A stretch of 64,000 nt of DNA, from assembly GCF_000758545.1 (NCBI RefSeq), contig NZ_CP009279.1, positions 744,001-808,000 on the forward strand, read 5' to 3'. Made by a program: the position numbers and the translations under genes. This document shows positions 25,371-37,400 of the stretch, one piece after another (the first letter of the stretch is position 1; every line of letters begins with the position of its first letter). Origin of the DNA: Paenibacillus sp. FSL H7-0737. GTDB taxonomy: Bacteria > Bacillota > Bacilli > Paenibacillales > Paenibacillaceae. Under the pieces are notes generated by a model. It saw only the letters and a list, made by a program, of their open reading frames with translations, searched no databases and was not told the DNA's origin.

Positions 25371-28300
25371 ATGAAGTATAGAGATTTAATTCAATTTGAA
25401 CCAATAAAGTCCGTCGTTGTTTTGAAGGATACAGCTGAAGATCATTTAGCTCAAAGGCTTGTAGATACGTATGTTATCTCCGATCGGATGGCGGAAGTTA
25501 TTGATGATGTAATTATAGAACAACTTCAATTTCAAAGACCGATAGATCATAAGGGAATTATGGTTGTAGGTAACTATGGTACCGGTAAATCTCACTTAAT
25601 GAGCGTAATTGCAGCAATTGCAGAATTCGATGGAACGTCCAATTTCATACACAATGAAATTATTGCTGAAAAAGCGGCAAGAGAAATTGAAGGTAAGTTT
25701 AAAGTGTTGCGAGTAGAATTTGATGGAATACAGGTTTCCCTAAGTGAAGTTTTATATCAAGAGATGACAAATTATCTTCAAGAAATTGGCGTTGATTACA
25801 CGATGCCGAATATATCTACATTAATCAGTAATAAAGATGAAATGAAACGAATGATGGCTGCCTTTCATGAGGTTTATCCTGATCATGGTTTTTTGCTTGT
25901 TATTGACGAGCTGCTTGACTATTTGCGTACACGTAAAGAGCAAGAGCTGATACTTGACTTAGGCTTCTTACGTGCAATGGGAGAAATATGCCAAACAACA
26001 CGCTTCCGTTTTATGACTGGAGTGCAGGAGATGCTTTTCGATAATCCTAAATTCCAATTTGTCGCTGCGGAGCTCCGCCGAGTTAAAGAACGTACTGTTC
26101 AGGCGATCATAGTTCGAGAGGACATTGAATTCGTGGTTTCCCAGCGGCTGTTGAGGAAGGATGACCGTCAAAAGGCTCTCATTCGCGAGCATTTGCTTAA
26201 ATTTGCACCGCTATATGATAAGCTCGGGGAGCAAATTGAAAAGCACGCTGCGTTGTTCCCTATACATCCCGCGTATTTATCGGCGTTTGAAAATGTTAGG
26301 GTAGTAGAAAAGCGTGTTGCGCTTACAACTATAAGCGAGGAAATTGAGAAGCTTCTTGATAATGATGTTCCGGACAATAACCCAGGAGTTATCTCTTATG
26401 ATAACTACTGGCTTTATATTCAGGGGGATCGTACTTTACGTACTGATAGAGATGTGCGTGAAGTTTTAGAAAAGTCAGATGTGTTGATGGACCGTATCGA
26501 AAACGGTTTTCCTAAAGCGAAGGCCTCGTACAAGCCAATGGCAAAGCGGATTGTTCGGGCGCTCTCAGTATTTAGATTAACTACGGATGATATCAAGGTG
26601 AAAATTGGAGTAACTTCATCTGAGTTAAGGGACCAGTTGTTTTTGTACATCGATTTCCCAGATCTAGATTCTGATTTTTTGAATGCCACAATTGATACGG
26701 TATTGAACGAAATAATGAAATCTGTGAGTTATCAATTCATTTCATTAAACCGGGATAATGGGCAATATTATCTTGATCTTGAAAAAGTAACGGATGTAGA
26801 TTCATTAATTGAGGAAAAAGCAGAATTGCTGGTTGGTAATCAGTTGGATCGGTATTATTTTGAGGTACTTGAGAAACTTACAGATGACGGGTCCCAAAGT
26901 TATGTTTCAGGATTTCGCATCTGGCAACATGAACTAAACTGGTATGCTCGAAAGGTTACGAGACCAGGGTATTTATTCTTTGGAGCGCCCAATCAACGTT
27001 CTACAGCGCAACCTGAACGAGACTTCTACATTTATATGTTGCAACCGTATGACCTGCCTAAATTTAAAGATGAAAATAAACCTGATGAAGTGTTTTTCAA
27101 GCTGGATACGAAGGATGATTTGTTCCATGTTACTTTACGGTTATATGCTGGTGCTCGGGAAATGTTCGCAACAGCTTCCAGCGCTACAAAAAAACTTTAT
27201 GAGGATAAGGCAGCGGAATATTTGCGGAAGTTAATGAAGTGGCTGGTTGTGAATATGCCATCAGCATACAAAATGACTTATAAAGGTGTGACTAAGAAAC
27301 TTGCTGATTGGAGTCTGTCAGCTCCTGCAATGCCGACGGTGCGGGAAATTATTGACACGGCAGCAGATGATTGTTTAACGACGTGGTTCGAGGAAAAATA
27401 CAAAAATTACCCAACATTTCGTCTTAGCAGTGTTAGTATAACGAGAGAGGCTCTATTGAAGACATATATCCCTGAGACATTAAGTCAAATCTCTAACCCA
27501 AAGACCAAAACAGCAAAAACAATCTTGGATGGTCTTGTTCTACTGGATGGCGAAAAAATAAATGTAAATAAATCAGGTTATGCAAAATGGGTTATGGAGT
27601 TACTGAGTAGTAAAGGACATGGACAGGTTCTTAATGCTTCTGAGCTGCTAGAAGTTCTTCAATCACAGGGGGATTGGGAAGTTAAGAAAACCAAAGAGTT
27701 TCAATTAGAACCTGAACTCTTAAGTGTAATCTTAGCTGTGCTTGTCTACACTGGTGATGTAGTAGTTACAATTAATGGTGAGTCGTATGACTCTATGAAA
27801 TTTTCTCAATTAATTGGACTGAAAGCGGAAGGAATTGCTGAGTTTAGTCATATTAAGAAGCCAAGCGATCTGCCGTTAGCTGAAATGAGAGCGTTGTTTG
27901 ATTTATTCCATATGAGTCACGGCTTACTTCAACCTGATTCTCAGCCGGTTGGAGTCCAGACACTCCAGACTAAAGTGCAGGAGTTATTGGCTAAAGTTGT
28001 TAAGCTTCAACATGATCTCAAGGATAAAATACCCACATGGGAACTGCCATTGCTCTCAGACGAAGATTTGAAGAAACATCAAAATAGCTTGCAAACCATT
28101 AATCATTTCTTACAAGGTCTCCAGGTATTCGATACTCCCGCTAAATTGAAAAATTTCAAAAAAGGAATCGATGAAATTAGAAGTCAGCAAGAGTTAATAG
28201 AGTTAGTTGATAAACTTATTCAATTAAGGGAATATGCTTCTCAGATCACCAAAAAGGCCAATTATCTTGTGAGTGCAATGAATCATATTCCAATTACAGA

Positions 28301-29057
28301 TGATTGGTATTCGAAAACGGAAGTGGCGCTTGAGGATCTACATCATGCACTCAAGGAAGATGGAGACTGTACAACTGAGCTTAAAGTTATAGAACAGTTG
28401 AAGGAACAGTATATCACTGCATATTACGCTCAACACTCTACATCTCGGCTGGGCGCGACTGAAGAAAATAAGTTAAATCAACTCAAGCGTGATGGGCGTA
28501 TTGATGCTTTACAGACAATATCGTCAATTTCAATTTTGCCTGCACAACAGTTGCATGAATGGAAAACCAAATCAGATGAATTAAAAATATGCTGGAAATT
28601 GCAAAAGAGCGAGTTGGAGCATTCTCCTGTTTGTCCACATTGCAAATATCGTCCGAAAGATGAGAAATATGGACAACAAATTACGGCAAAAAAACTAGAA
28701 GACGAACTAGAGGAGTTACTTGAGGCGTGGACAAATACATTGTTAGTCAATCTTAATGATAGTGAACTGAAAGATAACATCCAATTGCTATCTTGGGATC
28801 AACAGCAAATTATAGAAGGTTTTATAATGGAGAAATCTTTTGGAATGCCTGTTGATTTACGCTTAGTCCAAACGATTAAGGAGGTTTTGGATGGTATTCA
28901 GAAAGTCGAACTGCCATTGGCTAGTCTATTAGAGATGGCAGGAGACGGGAATCCATTAACAGTTGAAGAGCTTCGCCTTCGATTCGAGCAATTATTGAAA
29001 GATCAGGTTGGTAGCCAAGCTTCGAGTCGGATTCGTATTATGTTGAAGAAGGAGTAG
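25371..29057 (+). CDS. brxC: BREX ATPase BrxC/PglY
   Basis: 1228 residues, a large DUF499/BrxC-type ATPase. Walker A GNYGTGKSH is at 67-75 and Walker B LLVIDELLDYL begins at 175. A helical middle follows, and near the C-terminus a short zinc-knuckle-like CPHC before a helical end. BrxC is one of the core BREX proteins, present in all types, and is thought to be an ORC/Cdc6-like AAA+ ATPase needed both for host methylation and for blocking phage replication. It sits second, 19 bases behind brxF and 7 bases before pglX. Intact over its full length. AGAGGAGG ribosome site. Confidence 0.9.
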   Translation: MKYRDLIQFEPIKSVVVLKDTAEDHLAQRLVDTYVISDRMAEVIDDVIIEQLQFQRPIDHKGIMVVGNYGTGKSHLMSVIAAIAEFDGTSNFIHNEIIAEKAAREIEGKFKVLRVEFDGIQVSLSEVLYQEMTNYLQEIGVDYTMPNISTLISNKDEMKRMMAAFHEVYPDHGFLLVIDELLDYLRTRKEQELILDLGFLRAMGEICQTTRFRFMTGVQEMLFDNPKFQFVAAELRRVKERTVQAIIVREDIEFVVSQRLLRKDDRQKALIREHLLKFAPLYDKLGEQIEKHAALFPIHPAYLSAFENVRVVEKRVALTTISEEIEKLLDNDVPDNNPGVISYDNYWLYIQGDRTLRTDRDVREVLEKSDVLMDRIENGFPKAKASYKPMAKRIVRALSVFRLTTDDIKVKIGVTSSELRDQLFLYIDFPDLDSDFLNATIDTVLNEIMKSVSYQFISLNRDNGQYYLDLEKVTDVDSLIEEKAELLVGNQLDRYYFEVLEKLTDDGSQSYVSGFRIWQHELNWYARKVTRPGYLFFGAPNQRSTAQPERDFYIYMLQPYDLPKFKDENKPDEVFFKLDTKDDLFHVTLRLYAGAREMFATASSATKKLYEDKAAEYLRKLMKWLVVNMPSAYKMTYKGVTKKLADWSLSAPAMPTVREIIDTAADDCLTTWFEEKYKNYPTFRLSSVSITREALLKTYIPETLSQISNPKTKTAKTILDGLVLLDGEKINVNKSGYAKWVMELLSSKGHGQVLNASELLEVLQSQGDWEVKKTKEFQLEPELLSVILAVLVYTGDVVVTINGESYDSMKFSQLIGLKAEGIAEFSHIKKPSDLPLAEMRALFDLFHMSHGLLQPDSQPVGVQTLQTKVQELLAKVVKLQHDLKDKIPTWELPLLSDEDLKKHQNSLQTINHFLQGLQVFDTPAKLKNFKKGIDEIRSQQELIELVDKLIQLREYASQITKKANYLVSAMNHIPITDDWYSKTEVALEDLHHALKEDGDCTTELKVIEQLKEQYITAYYAQHSTSRLGATEENKLNQLKRDGRIDALQTISSISILPAQQLHEWKTKSDELKICWKLQKSELEHSPVCPHCKYRPKDEKYGQQITAKKLEDELEELLEAWTNTLLVNLNDSELKDNIQLLSWDQQQIIEGFIMEKSFGMPVDLRLVQTIKEVLDGIQKVELPLASLLEMAGDGNPLTVEELRLRFEQLLKDQVGSQASSRIRIMLKKE

Positions 29058-29064
29058 TATATCT

Positions 29065-31818
29065 ATGAGCAATAATTTTATGCAAGGTAATCTTTTTGAG
29101 ATGAAAAATAAAACCCAAACAGGTCCTGTGACCTGTTTGGGTTTAAACTTTGATAATGATGAGACACGTCGTAAATATTTCACAGAGGAACTACGCAAAA
29201 AACTGCCGGATCTGAAGAATATAGCAGGGTACCCTATGGGGGAAGACGAGGCGATTTTAGCGTTATCCGACCCACCTTACTACACTGCCTGTCCAAATCC
29301 CTGGATCAATGATTTTATTGTGGAATGGAATAAAGAAAAGCAAGAAAAATATGGAAAAGATAAGCAGGACTATCATCGAGAACCCTTTGCAGCTGATGTC
29401 AGTGAAGGCAAAAATGATCCGATCTATTTAGCTCATAGTTATCATACTAAAGTTCCTTTTAAGGCTGTAATGAGATATATTCTGCACTACACTGAACCTG
29501 GTGATATTGTATTTGATGGTTTTAGTGGATCAGGTATGACTGGAGTTGCCGGGAATTTATGTGGGGATGCATCGAAGGTAAACGAACTATTAGACAGTAA
29601 TGGTGAAAATCATTATAAAGTTGGAAAGCGAAATGTTCTTTTGAATGATTTATCCCCTGTTGCGTCACACATCAGTTCCTCATTTAATCATATCACATGG
29701 GATGTAGAAGCAATTGAAGAATTAGAATTAGTAATAAATGAAGTAGAGAAGAAGCTTGGTTGGATGTATCAAACTAATCATAATAATTCTCAGGTTCATA
29801 AAGGCAAGATAAATTATGTAGTATTCAGTGAGGTTTTTGTTTGCTCTAATTGTAATCAAGAAGTTGTTTTTTGGAATGAAGCTGTTGATATTGAAAATGG
29901 TATTGTAAAGGATGCTTTTATTTGCAAGCATTGTGGAAGTGAAATTTCAAAAAGAGTATTAGAAAAGCTGCAGGTGAAAAAATATGACTCAAGATCAAAT
30001 GAAGTATATTCCCAAAATAAAATGATCCCAGTTCTGATAAGCTATACTTATCAAAATAAACGATTTGAGAAAGAACCTGATGCCGATGATATTAGATTGT
30101 TGGATAAAATTGATGAGTATGATGTGGGTTTTAATTATCCTAATAATGATTTGATATATGGTGATGAAATTGGCAGACTAAAAGGCTCTTTTCACACAAA
30201 GGTGTCGCATTTACTCTCTAAGAGAAATAATATTGTTCTTTATGAGTTTTTAAAAAGTGTAGATAAATGTGATGGGAAAATTAAGAAAATAGGACGTTTC
30301 CTTTTGACAGCAGCACTTAGCAACTTATCGTGGATGTATAGGTGGCGGGCAAACAATAAGGGAGGAACTACTTCCGGGACATACTATATTTGCTCAACTC
30401 CCCAAGAGAACAACCCGTTCATTCAATTAGAACGAAAATTAAAAGATTTTAAAAAAATTACCTCAAATGGTACTTATAATAACGTTGTCAGTGTACAATC
30501 GTCCACTAAAGTTTGTATCAAGGATGCATCGATCGATTATATTTTTATAGATCCCCCTTTCGGAGCAAATCTAATGTATTCTGAACTTAACTTTTTATGG
30601 GAATCGTGGTTAAAAGTCTTTACCAACAACGAAGATGAAGCAATTATTAACAATAATCAGAGAAAACTAATTGACGACTATAAGTCTTTAATGCACGAGT
30701 GTTTCAAAGAAAATTATCGGATTCTAAAACCAGGTCGTTGGATAACAGTTGAGTTTAGCAATTCAAAAGCCAGTGTATGGAATGCGATCCGAGAAGCAAT
30801 TGAAAAAGCGGGATTCGTAATAGCTAATGTTTCATCATTAGATAAAAAGCAAGGGAGCTTCAAGGCAGTAACAACCACCACTGCTGTCAAACAGGATTTA
30901 GTTATTTCCGCATATAAACCCCATAGTGCTATCATTGAGCAAATGAAAAATGAACAGAATACTGAGGAGTCTGCTTGGACTTTTATTAAACAACACTTGG
31001 AGCAATTACCCGTTTTTATTGGAAAAAAAGGAAACGCGGAAATAATTGTTGAACGAACGCCTAGAATTTTATTTGATAGAATGGTTGCTTATCATGTGCA
31101 AAATGGTTATTTGATACCAATTTCATCAGGGGATTTTCAATCAGGAATAGAGCATCGTTTCCCAATGCGCGATGGCATGGCCTTCTTAGAGACTCAGGTT
31201 GCAGAATACGATAAAAAGAGAATTGCAAAAGAGTTTACTCAGATGAGTTTATTTGTCGCTGATGAGAACAGTGCTATTGAGTGGTTACGCCAGCAACTTA
31301 TGAAGAAGCCACAAACTCGACAAGAGCTTCACCCTAACTTTATGAAAGAAATCCAGCATATTGCTAAACATGAAGTGCTACCGGAATTAGATGCACTGCT
31401 CGAACAAAATTTCTTGATCTACGATGGCATAGAAGATGTTCCAAGTCAAATTCACACTTACTTAAGTTCGGATTATAAAGAACTAAGAAATCTTGCCAAA
31501 AATGATAATAGATTAAAGATAAAAGCTAAAGATCGTTGGTATGTACCTGACCCGAACAAACAATCCGACTTGGAAAAATTAAGGGAAAAATCATTATTGC
31601 GAGAATTTGAAGCATATCGTGAAGAGATTATTAACAACCGCAAAAAACTAAAGCAGTTCCGTACAGAAGCTATTCGGGTAGGTTTTAAAAAAGCTTGGGG
31701 CGAAAAAGATTACCATACAATAGTTTCTATTGGTGAACGCCTTCCCGAGAGTGTGCTGCAAGAAGATGACAAATTGCTTATGTACTTCGACAACTCTCAA
31801 ATTAGACTCGGGTTGTAG
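29065..31818 (+). CDS. pglX: BREX adenine-specific DNA methyltransferase PglX (type 3)
   Basis: 917 residues. The methylase motifs are in the order of the beta/circularly arranged class: DPPYY (69-73), SAM-binding FDGFSGSGMTG (150-160) and a second DPPFG (496-500) that precedes YSELNFLWESWLK. A zinc ribbon with two CxxC pairs (CSNC and CKHC, about residues 262-293) lies between. This is the pglXI form used by type 3 BREX, distinct from the larger type 1 PglX. It marks host DNA on an adenine so that the system spares it, and is also needed for defence. Starts 7 bases after brxC. Confidence 0.88.
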   Translation: MSNNFMQGNLFEMKNKTQTGPVTCLGLNFDNDETRRKYFTEELRKKLPDLKNIAGYPMGEDEAILALSDPPYYTACPNPWINDFIVEWNKEKQEKYGKDKQDYHREPFAADVSEGKNDPIYLAHSYHTKVPFKAVMRYILHYTEPGDIVFDGFSGSGMTGVAGNLCGDASKVNELLDSNGENHYKVGKRNVLLNDLSPVASHISSSFNHITWDVEAIEELELVINEVEKKLGWMYQTNHNNSQVHKGKINYVVFSEVFVCSNCNQEVVFWNEAVDIENGIVKDAFICKHCGSEISKRVLEKLQVKKYDSRSNEVYSQNKMIPVLISYTYQNKRFEKEPDADDIRLLDKIDEYDVGFNYPNNDLIYGDEIGRLKGSFHTKVSHLLSKRNNIVLYEFLKSVDKCDGKIKKIGRFLLTAALSNLSWMYRWRANNKGGTTSGTYYICSTPQENNPFIQLERKLKDFKKITSNGTYNNVVSVQSSTKVCIKDASIDYIFIDPPFGANLMYSELNFLWESWLKVFTNNEDEAIINNNQRKLIDDYKSLMHECFKENYRILKPGRWITVEFSNSKASVWNAIREAIEKAGFVIANVSSLDKKQGSFKAVTTTTAVKQDLVISAYKPHSAIIEQMKNEQNTEESAWTFIKQHLEQLPVFIGKKGNAEIIVERTPRILFDRMVAYHVQNGYLIPISSGDFQSGIEHRFPMRDGMAFLETQVAEYDKKRIAKEFTQMSLFVADENSAIEWLRQQLMKKPQTRQELHPNFMKEIQHIAKHEVLPELDALLEQNFLIYDGIEDVPSQIHTYLSSDYKELRNLAKNDNRLKIKAKDRWYVPDPNKQSDLEKLREKSLLREFEAYREEIINNRKKLKQFRTEAIRVGFKKAWGEKDYHTIVSIGERLPESVLQEDDKLLMYFDNSQIRLGL

Positions 31819-31837
31819 TTAAGGAAGTGAAATTAAT

Positions 31838-33736
31838 TTGAGTATGAATTGGCGTGAAAAGGTGCTTGGAAATTTTCAAGCACCTTTCTACCACATTACG
31901 CTGGTTAGTGATCCCGACTCATTGTTACAAGATGAAGTTATTATTAGTGAATTGCAGAAATTAGGGATAGAAATCGTGGAACTAGATGATCGTGCAATGT
32001 TTAGATATTGGTATGAAGCTGAGTATCGACACATGTCAATGAGCAGATATCTATTAATAAAAATAAAATCAAACACAATGTTAGACGTTCCATATGATAT
32101 ATGGATTCAGGGGCATCCAGTTTCATTAAGCAAAAGCGAGTTGTTTCCTAATTTATCTCCTTCACTTGTCAGAGAACTAGATTCGAGGGCATTGGATGCT
32201 TTGTCTTTAATTGAAGATACAACAAGCAGGAAATCAGATTCAGAAACTATTGATTTTATTCTGAAACGCATTTACAAATTACCATATGACTCGGTTGATA
32301 GTACAGCAGAATGTTTATCACTATGTGTTGCTCAGCACTTGCTTCATTATGCTGTGCCTGAAATGATAATAGACTATCTTGAGGCTGTATTAAGTACTAA
32401 AGATTATAATAATCCTCATTTGGATATATCAGAATTTTTGATCTCTTCAGAGTCCCTATTTGCTTTCATTCAGAAGGAATGGAGTTCCTATATTGAAAGT
32501 GGAGCTCCAGACAATCATGCATTTAGTGATCCCACTCTTCAAAATACACTTGCTGGGTTATTCCGTCTTGGAAAGTTAACACCTGTCTTTGTTAATAATC
32601 GTTATTTACCTGAAACTTTATTGTTTGGTGTGAAGTTAGATGAGAAACAATCGTTAAGTGATTCATTGTATGAGCACATAAATAGAATTGAAGAGTTATT
32701 AGAACTAGAAGTTGATCGCCGGGGTTGGGTTGAGCTTTGCCAATTATACGGATCAGCAAAGTCAATTTCGTTTCAAATTCAAATGTCGGATAGCATCATT
32801 GACAGATTAAGAAACCTTGAGCAAGTTATAGAAGAGAGATTTATGAAATGGCTAGATTCTCATTATAGTGCACTCATTTCACTGACAGATATGCATGCAC
32901 CTGTCATGCTTCATAGGGTTGCAGAGTATGTACAACTTCAAGGATCTGTCAAGAAGGCTGTTATTGTGATGGACGGGATGAGCTTTGTACAATGGAGTCA
33001 GATTCGATCGGAGCTTCAGCAATTTTTCAACTTTAATGAAAAAGGAACTTATGCTTGGATTCCAACCCTGACTTCAGTATCAAGACAAGCCATTTTTTCA
33101 GGTCAAATACCAAGAACCTATTATGATTCAATACACACAACAGCGAATGAAGAAAAAGAGTGGAAAACTTGCTGGAATCGCCTTGGAGTATCCCCGCTTA
33201 ATATCTCGTACGAGAAATCTCTAGGCCAAGGTGAATATAATAGAACGGAGATAAAGGCACTATCTAAACCGTCAATTAAAGTTGCAGGACTTGTGGTCGA
33301 TATTATAGACAAGCTGACGCATAACACCATTCAAGGCCAAATAGGCATGCAAAGTCAGATTTCCATTTGGCTAAGAAAGGGTTATTTGCGCTCATTACTT
33401 CATGATTTATTAGAAGCTGGATTTGAAGTGTATATAACATCCGATCATGGGAACAAAGAAAGCGTTGGAATCGGGACTATTCGAGAAGGTGTTCTTGCAG
33501 ATACTAAAGGGGAACGAGTTCGGATATACAATACAGAAGTATTAAGAGATCGAGCTGCTGAAAAATACTCGTCACAAAAGTGGAAAGGAAGTGGATTACC
33601 CGATGAATTTCATGTGCTACTGGCGAAATCCGGAGAGGCTTATGTCAAAGAAGGCGAAGTTGTAGTTAGTCATGGCGGCGCAAGCATTGAGGAAGTAATA
33701 GTACCTTTCGTACGAGTGAAGAAAAGAATGGAATGA
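31838..33736 (+). CDS. pglZ: BREX-3 phosphatase-fold protein PglZ
   Basis: 632 residues with the PglZ domain of the alkaline phosphatase superfamily: KKAVIVMDGMSFVQWSQIR (start of the domain, metal-binding Asp), IPTLTSVSRQAIFSGQIP and ITSDHGNKESVG near the C-terminus (metal-binding Asp-His). PglZ is the signature protein of BREX and PGL systems. Start: the TTG at 31838 follows AAGGAAGTGA at good distance; the ATG at 31844 is the alternative and begins MNWREKV. The end overlaps the next gene by four bases (ATGA), so the two are translationally coupled. Confidence 0.88.
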   Translation: MSMNWREKVLGNFQAPFYHITLVSDPDSLLQDEVIISELQKLGIEIVELDDRAMFRYWYEAEYRHMSMSRYLLIKIKSNTMLDVPYDIWIQGHPVSLSKSELFPNLSPSLVRELDSRALDALSLIEDTTSRKSDSETIDFILKRIYKLPYDSVDSTAECLSLCVAQHLLHYAVPEMIIDYLEAVLSTKDYNNPHLDISEFLISSESLFAFIQKEWSSYIESGAPDNHAFSDPTLQNTLAGLFRLGKLTPVFVNNRYLPETLLFGVKLDEKQSLSDSLYEHINRIEELLELEVDRRGWVELCQLYGSAKSISFQIQMSDSIIDRLRNLEQVIEERFMKWLDSHYSALISLTDMHAPVMLHRVAEYVQLQGSVKKAVIVMDGMSFVQWSQIRSELQQFFNFNEKGTYAWIPTLTSVSRQAIFSGQIPRTYYDSIHTTANEEKEWKTCWNRLGVSPLNISYEKSLGQGEYNRTEIKALSKPSIKVAGLVVDIIDKLTHNTIQGQIGMQSQISIWLRKGYLRSLLHDLLEAGFEVYITSDHGNKESVGIGTIREGVLADTKGERVRIYNTEVLRDRAAEKYSSQKWKGSGLPDEFHVLLAKSGEAYVKEGEVVVSHGGASIEEVIVPFVRVKKRME

Positions 33737-34455
33737 AGGTGTCGATTATGAAGAAGGTTGTCGGGTTCGATCAAAAGTTACAACTACATCAATTGGATTT
33801 CATAGCTCGAGAATTAATAAGAGCCGAAAGCAGACAACAAATGTATGATCTGGTCGACCAGTACTTGATGTCAGACATAGCAGGCTCAAAGGCGAGGTTA
33901 AATGCACGAACGATCCTGTTTAAAATCTGGGTTTTAGTTAGTGAGGAAAACGAGGAATTAAGAGATCGTGCCATTCAAATGTTCGGAAATGCATCTAAAG
34001 ATGAAAGGTTGCTCCTTCACTGGGGTTTAATGATACTTGCATACCCATTTCTAAAAGATGTGACTGAGCAAATTGGACGTTTATTTCAACTTCACGGCGA
34101 ATTCTCGAGCATACAGTTAAGTAGAAAGATCTTTACTCTTTATGGTGAACGAAGACGAGTAAGTGTATCAATAGGAGCTGTACTAGGTACATTAAAACAA
34201 CTTGAAGTCATTAGTGAAGATAAGAAAATGTATGTAAGCACTGAGAAGAAGCAGATTCAACAGTTGGATTTAAAACTGTGGCTAATTGAGGTTCTTCTGA
34301 AAGCTACTGGTAGATCAGCCATTGAATTAAAACAAATTTCAAATGAACCATGCATATTTCCGTTTTCGATAGAAATAGGGGAAAGTGAAATGAGAAATAG
34401 TCAGCTACAAGTTATGAGGCAAGGAATTGACATGACTATGGTTAGACTGAAGTGA
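33733..34455 (+). CDS. brxA: BREX protein BrxA-like
   Basis: 240 residues, mostly helical, starting in an ATGA overlap with pglZ (an ATG at 33748 is an alternative with an AAGGTG site). No catalytic motif is visible. Type 3 BREX operons carry brxA, a small helical DNA-binding protein of the DUF1819/NusB-like kind, and this gene is the only candidate in the operon by size and content. RRVSVSIGAVLGTLKQLEVI looks like a winged-helix segment. I infer BrxA from the operon rather than from a firm sequence signature. Confidence 0.65.
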   Translation: MKVSIMKKVVGFDQKLQLHQLDFIARELIRAESRQQMYDLVDQYLMSDIAGSKARLNARTILFKIWVLVSEENEELRDRAIQMFGNASKDERLLLHWGLMILAYPFLKDVTEQIGRLFQLHGEFSSIQLSRKIFTLYGERRRVSVSIGAVLGTLKQLEVISEDKKMYVSTEKKQIQQLDLKLWLIEVLLKATGRSAIELKQISNEPCIFPFSIEIGESEMRNSQLQVMRQGIDMTMVRLK

Positions 34456-34467
34456 GGCTATGACAAA

Positions 34468-37400
34468 ATGATTAAAGTTGGTGAGATTGTTCAAGGAGCC
34501 CAGTTTCCGGAATCGGTTGAGATAAAAAAAGTAGAAGCCTTCGATGAAGGCTTTTACTCAATTGCAGCACTAGGGCGGGATTCCAATCGATATTATGAGT
34601 TAATGTTGGATGAGGTTGAGCTAGCAACCTTGCAAAGATTATTTGAGCGAAGTAATACCAGCCATCAAATGACTTCAAGCGATCTTCAACATTACTTGCG
34701 TTATCATGCATTATTAGTGAATGGGAAATATTCTGCTAAGCAGACCCTTGGCAATAAGAATTTAATCCCGTTGCCTCATCAGATTGAGGCAGTATATAGT
34801 CGGATGTTACAGATGCCCCAGGTGCGATTTTTACTCGCGGATGATCCAGGCGCTGGTAAAACAATAATGTCAGGAATGCTTATTAAAGAGCTTAAGGCAC
34901 GTGGAAGTGTGGATAGGATTTTAATTCTGGTTCCGCCATTAGTTCTTAAACAATGGCAGGAAGAGCTTCAAGAGAAATTTAATGAGGATTTCTTCATCAT
35001 CAATCGATCTGTAATGAAACACTACGGTTCTAAGAATCCATTCATAGAACATGATTTTTGTCTTACATCCATCTATTGGGCAGCTCGCGATGATGTGAAG
35101 AGCTTGGTAAATGAAGCGGATTTTGATCTTGTCATAGTGGATGAAGCCCACAAAATGGCAGCGTACACTCATGGTATAACGAAAAAGAAAACATCAAAAA
35201 CGAGACTATATCATCTAGGTGAAGCAGTACTACGACAAGCCAAGCATTGTGTCTTGTTAACCGCAACTCCTCATAAAGGTGATATGGAAAATTTCAGGCA
35301 TCTTATGCGTCTAGTAGATGATGATATTTTCTCTAACCTGTCGGCAACGGAGTCGCTTCGTGAAAAGGCGAATCCTTTTATCATTCGTAGGTTAAAGGAG
35401 AGCCTCAAAAACTTTGATGGTACACCACTATTCCCCAAGCGAACCACACGAACCATTCAATACACATTGTCAGAAGACGAGCTCGATCTTTACGAGGCTG
35501 TCACAGAATATGTTCGACTATACTTTAATCGCGCTATGAACACAGGTAGTAATAGCACAGCATTTGCAATGATGCTACTTCAAAGAAGGTTAAGTTCTTC
35601 TGTTAATGCCATTGATCTATCTCTCAAACGGCGCAGAGATCGGTTGATCAAATTATTAGAAGATACGATGGTAAGTAAGAAAAAACAGACAAAAGATAAA
35701 GAAGAATTCGATAGGGAAGAGTATGAGGACGAATCTTTAGAAACGCAAGAGTTATTAGAGGATGAACTTGAAAGTGCCACCGATAACCTCGATCCAGAGG
35801 AGTTGCGAATTGAGATAAATGAATTAGAGCGACTTGTAAGGAAAACATCATACTTAAAGGGAAATGCAGCAGAACGAAAGTATGACGAGTTGGAACAAAC
35901 ATTGTTTGGTTGGAATGGGTTACTGAATCAAGGAGAGAAGATCTTAATTTTTACAGAATCAGCAGATACGCTTGATTTTTTGGAGAAGCGATTAATAACT
36001 CGTGTGCCTCTGATATCTAAGATTGTTGGAAGACTTTCTATGGATGAACGTAGAAGACAGGTCGATCTGTTCCGTAATAATTGTCAGATTATGTTGGCCA
36101 CAGATGCCGGTGGAGAGTCAATAAATCTTCAATTCTGTAATCAGATGATCAATTATGATATTCCTTGGAACCCCAACAAACTGGAACAAAGAATGGGGCG
36201 TATTCATCGGATTGGTCAAAAAAACGAAGTAGCAGTATTTAACCTAGTTGCCTCTAATACTCGAGAAGGCGATGTCATGATTCGTCTGCTTGAAAAAATG
36301 GAACGAATGAGAGAAGACTTAGGTGCGGATCTTGTTTATGATTTCATCGGGGAAATAGTTGATGGGGATTTCAATGATTTAGCTTCTTTAATGCAGGCTG
36401 CCGTTATTCATCGTGAGAAGTTAGATGATATAATCGCGTCCATGGAACGAAAACTATCGGAAGAACACAAAAAGCTGCTTGAAGAGGTTGAAAAGGAAAG
36501 GCTTTCTGATGATATATTTGATTTACCTAAGATGCGAAGAGAACAGCATGATATGACTGTCAAAAAATTACCGGCACGCAATTATGGCCCCTTTACAGAG
36601 CATATCCTGAAAAAATGTAATGTTCGTATTCATCAAACTCAGAATGAGAAGGTTAAACGAATTGAGCGATTGCCTAAATATATACGGGATATATCAAAGA
36701 ACAACCGCCTTCCCTTATATCAATTAGAAGAGGCAATACGATTCACTTCTTTTCAGGACTATGTTAAGGAAGGAATAGATATTATATCTGAAGATCATCC
36801 TTTGTGTAAATTAGGGATGATTCTTACGCGTAGAGAAAACGAAAAAATGGCACTAGAACGTTTTATGGTTTATTATCCGGTAAATGAGCCATTATCAGTT
36901 GAAGTTTATCTAAACAGTATTACGGACGGTACAGGAAGTGAGTTGGCTGATGAACTAATCTTTCTTGCTAAGCGTCAAGATGAATCATTACTTAGGTTAG
37001 ATCAATATTGGTTGTTTCAAGAAGGATTCGTCGGAGAACTTACTGCATTAAGTGAGTTAATAGATAGTTCTTTTCGTACCGCCGCGGTGAAAACAGCAAT
37101 GGAATTAAGGGATGAGGTTCGTAGTAAGCGTGAAGCGCAATTAAATCGAGTAATGAGCTATTTAGACAAAACGTTTAAAAAACAAATTGACGATCTAATT
37201 GAGAAGCGTACAAAGTACGAGCAAGAAAACAAAGAAAATAAGAATGGTGCATTAATTAATCAAGTTGATGCCAATTTGATTGATGTTGAGATGCGTAAGG
37301 AACGAAGGTTAGCTTTAGTTCAAAGGCAAAAGAATATAGGAATGAAGCCACCCAAAAGGATCGCTCAACTTGAAATTGTCCCTAGGGGAAAACCGCAACG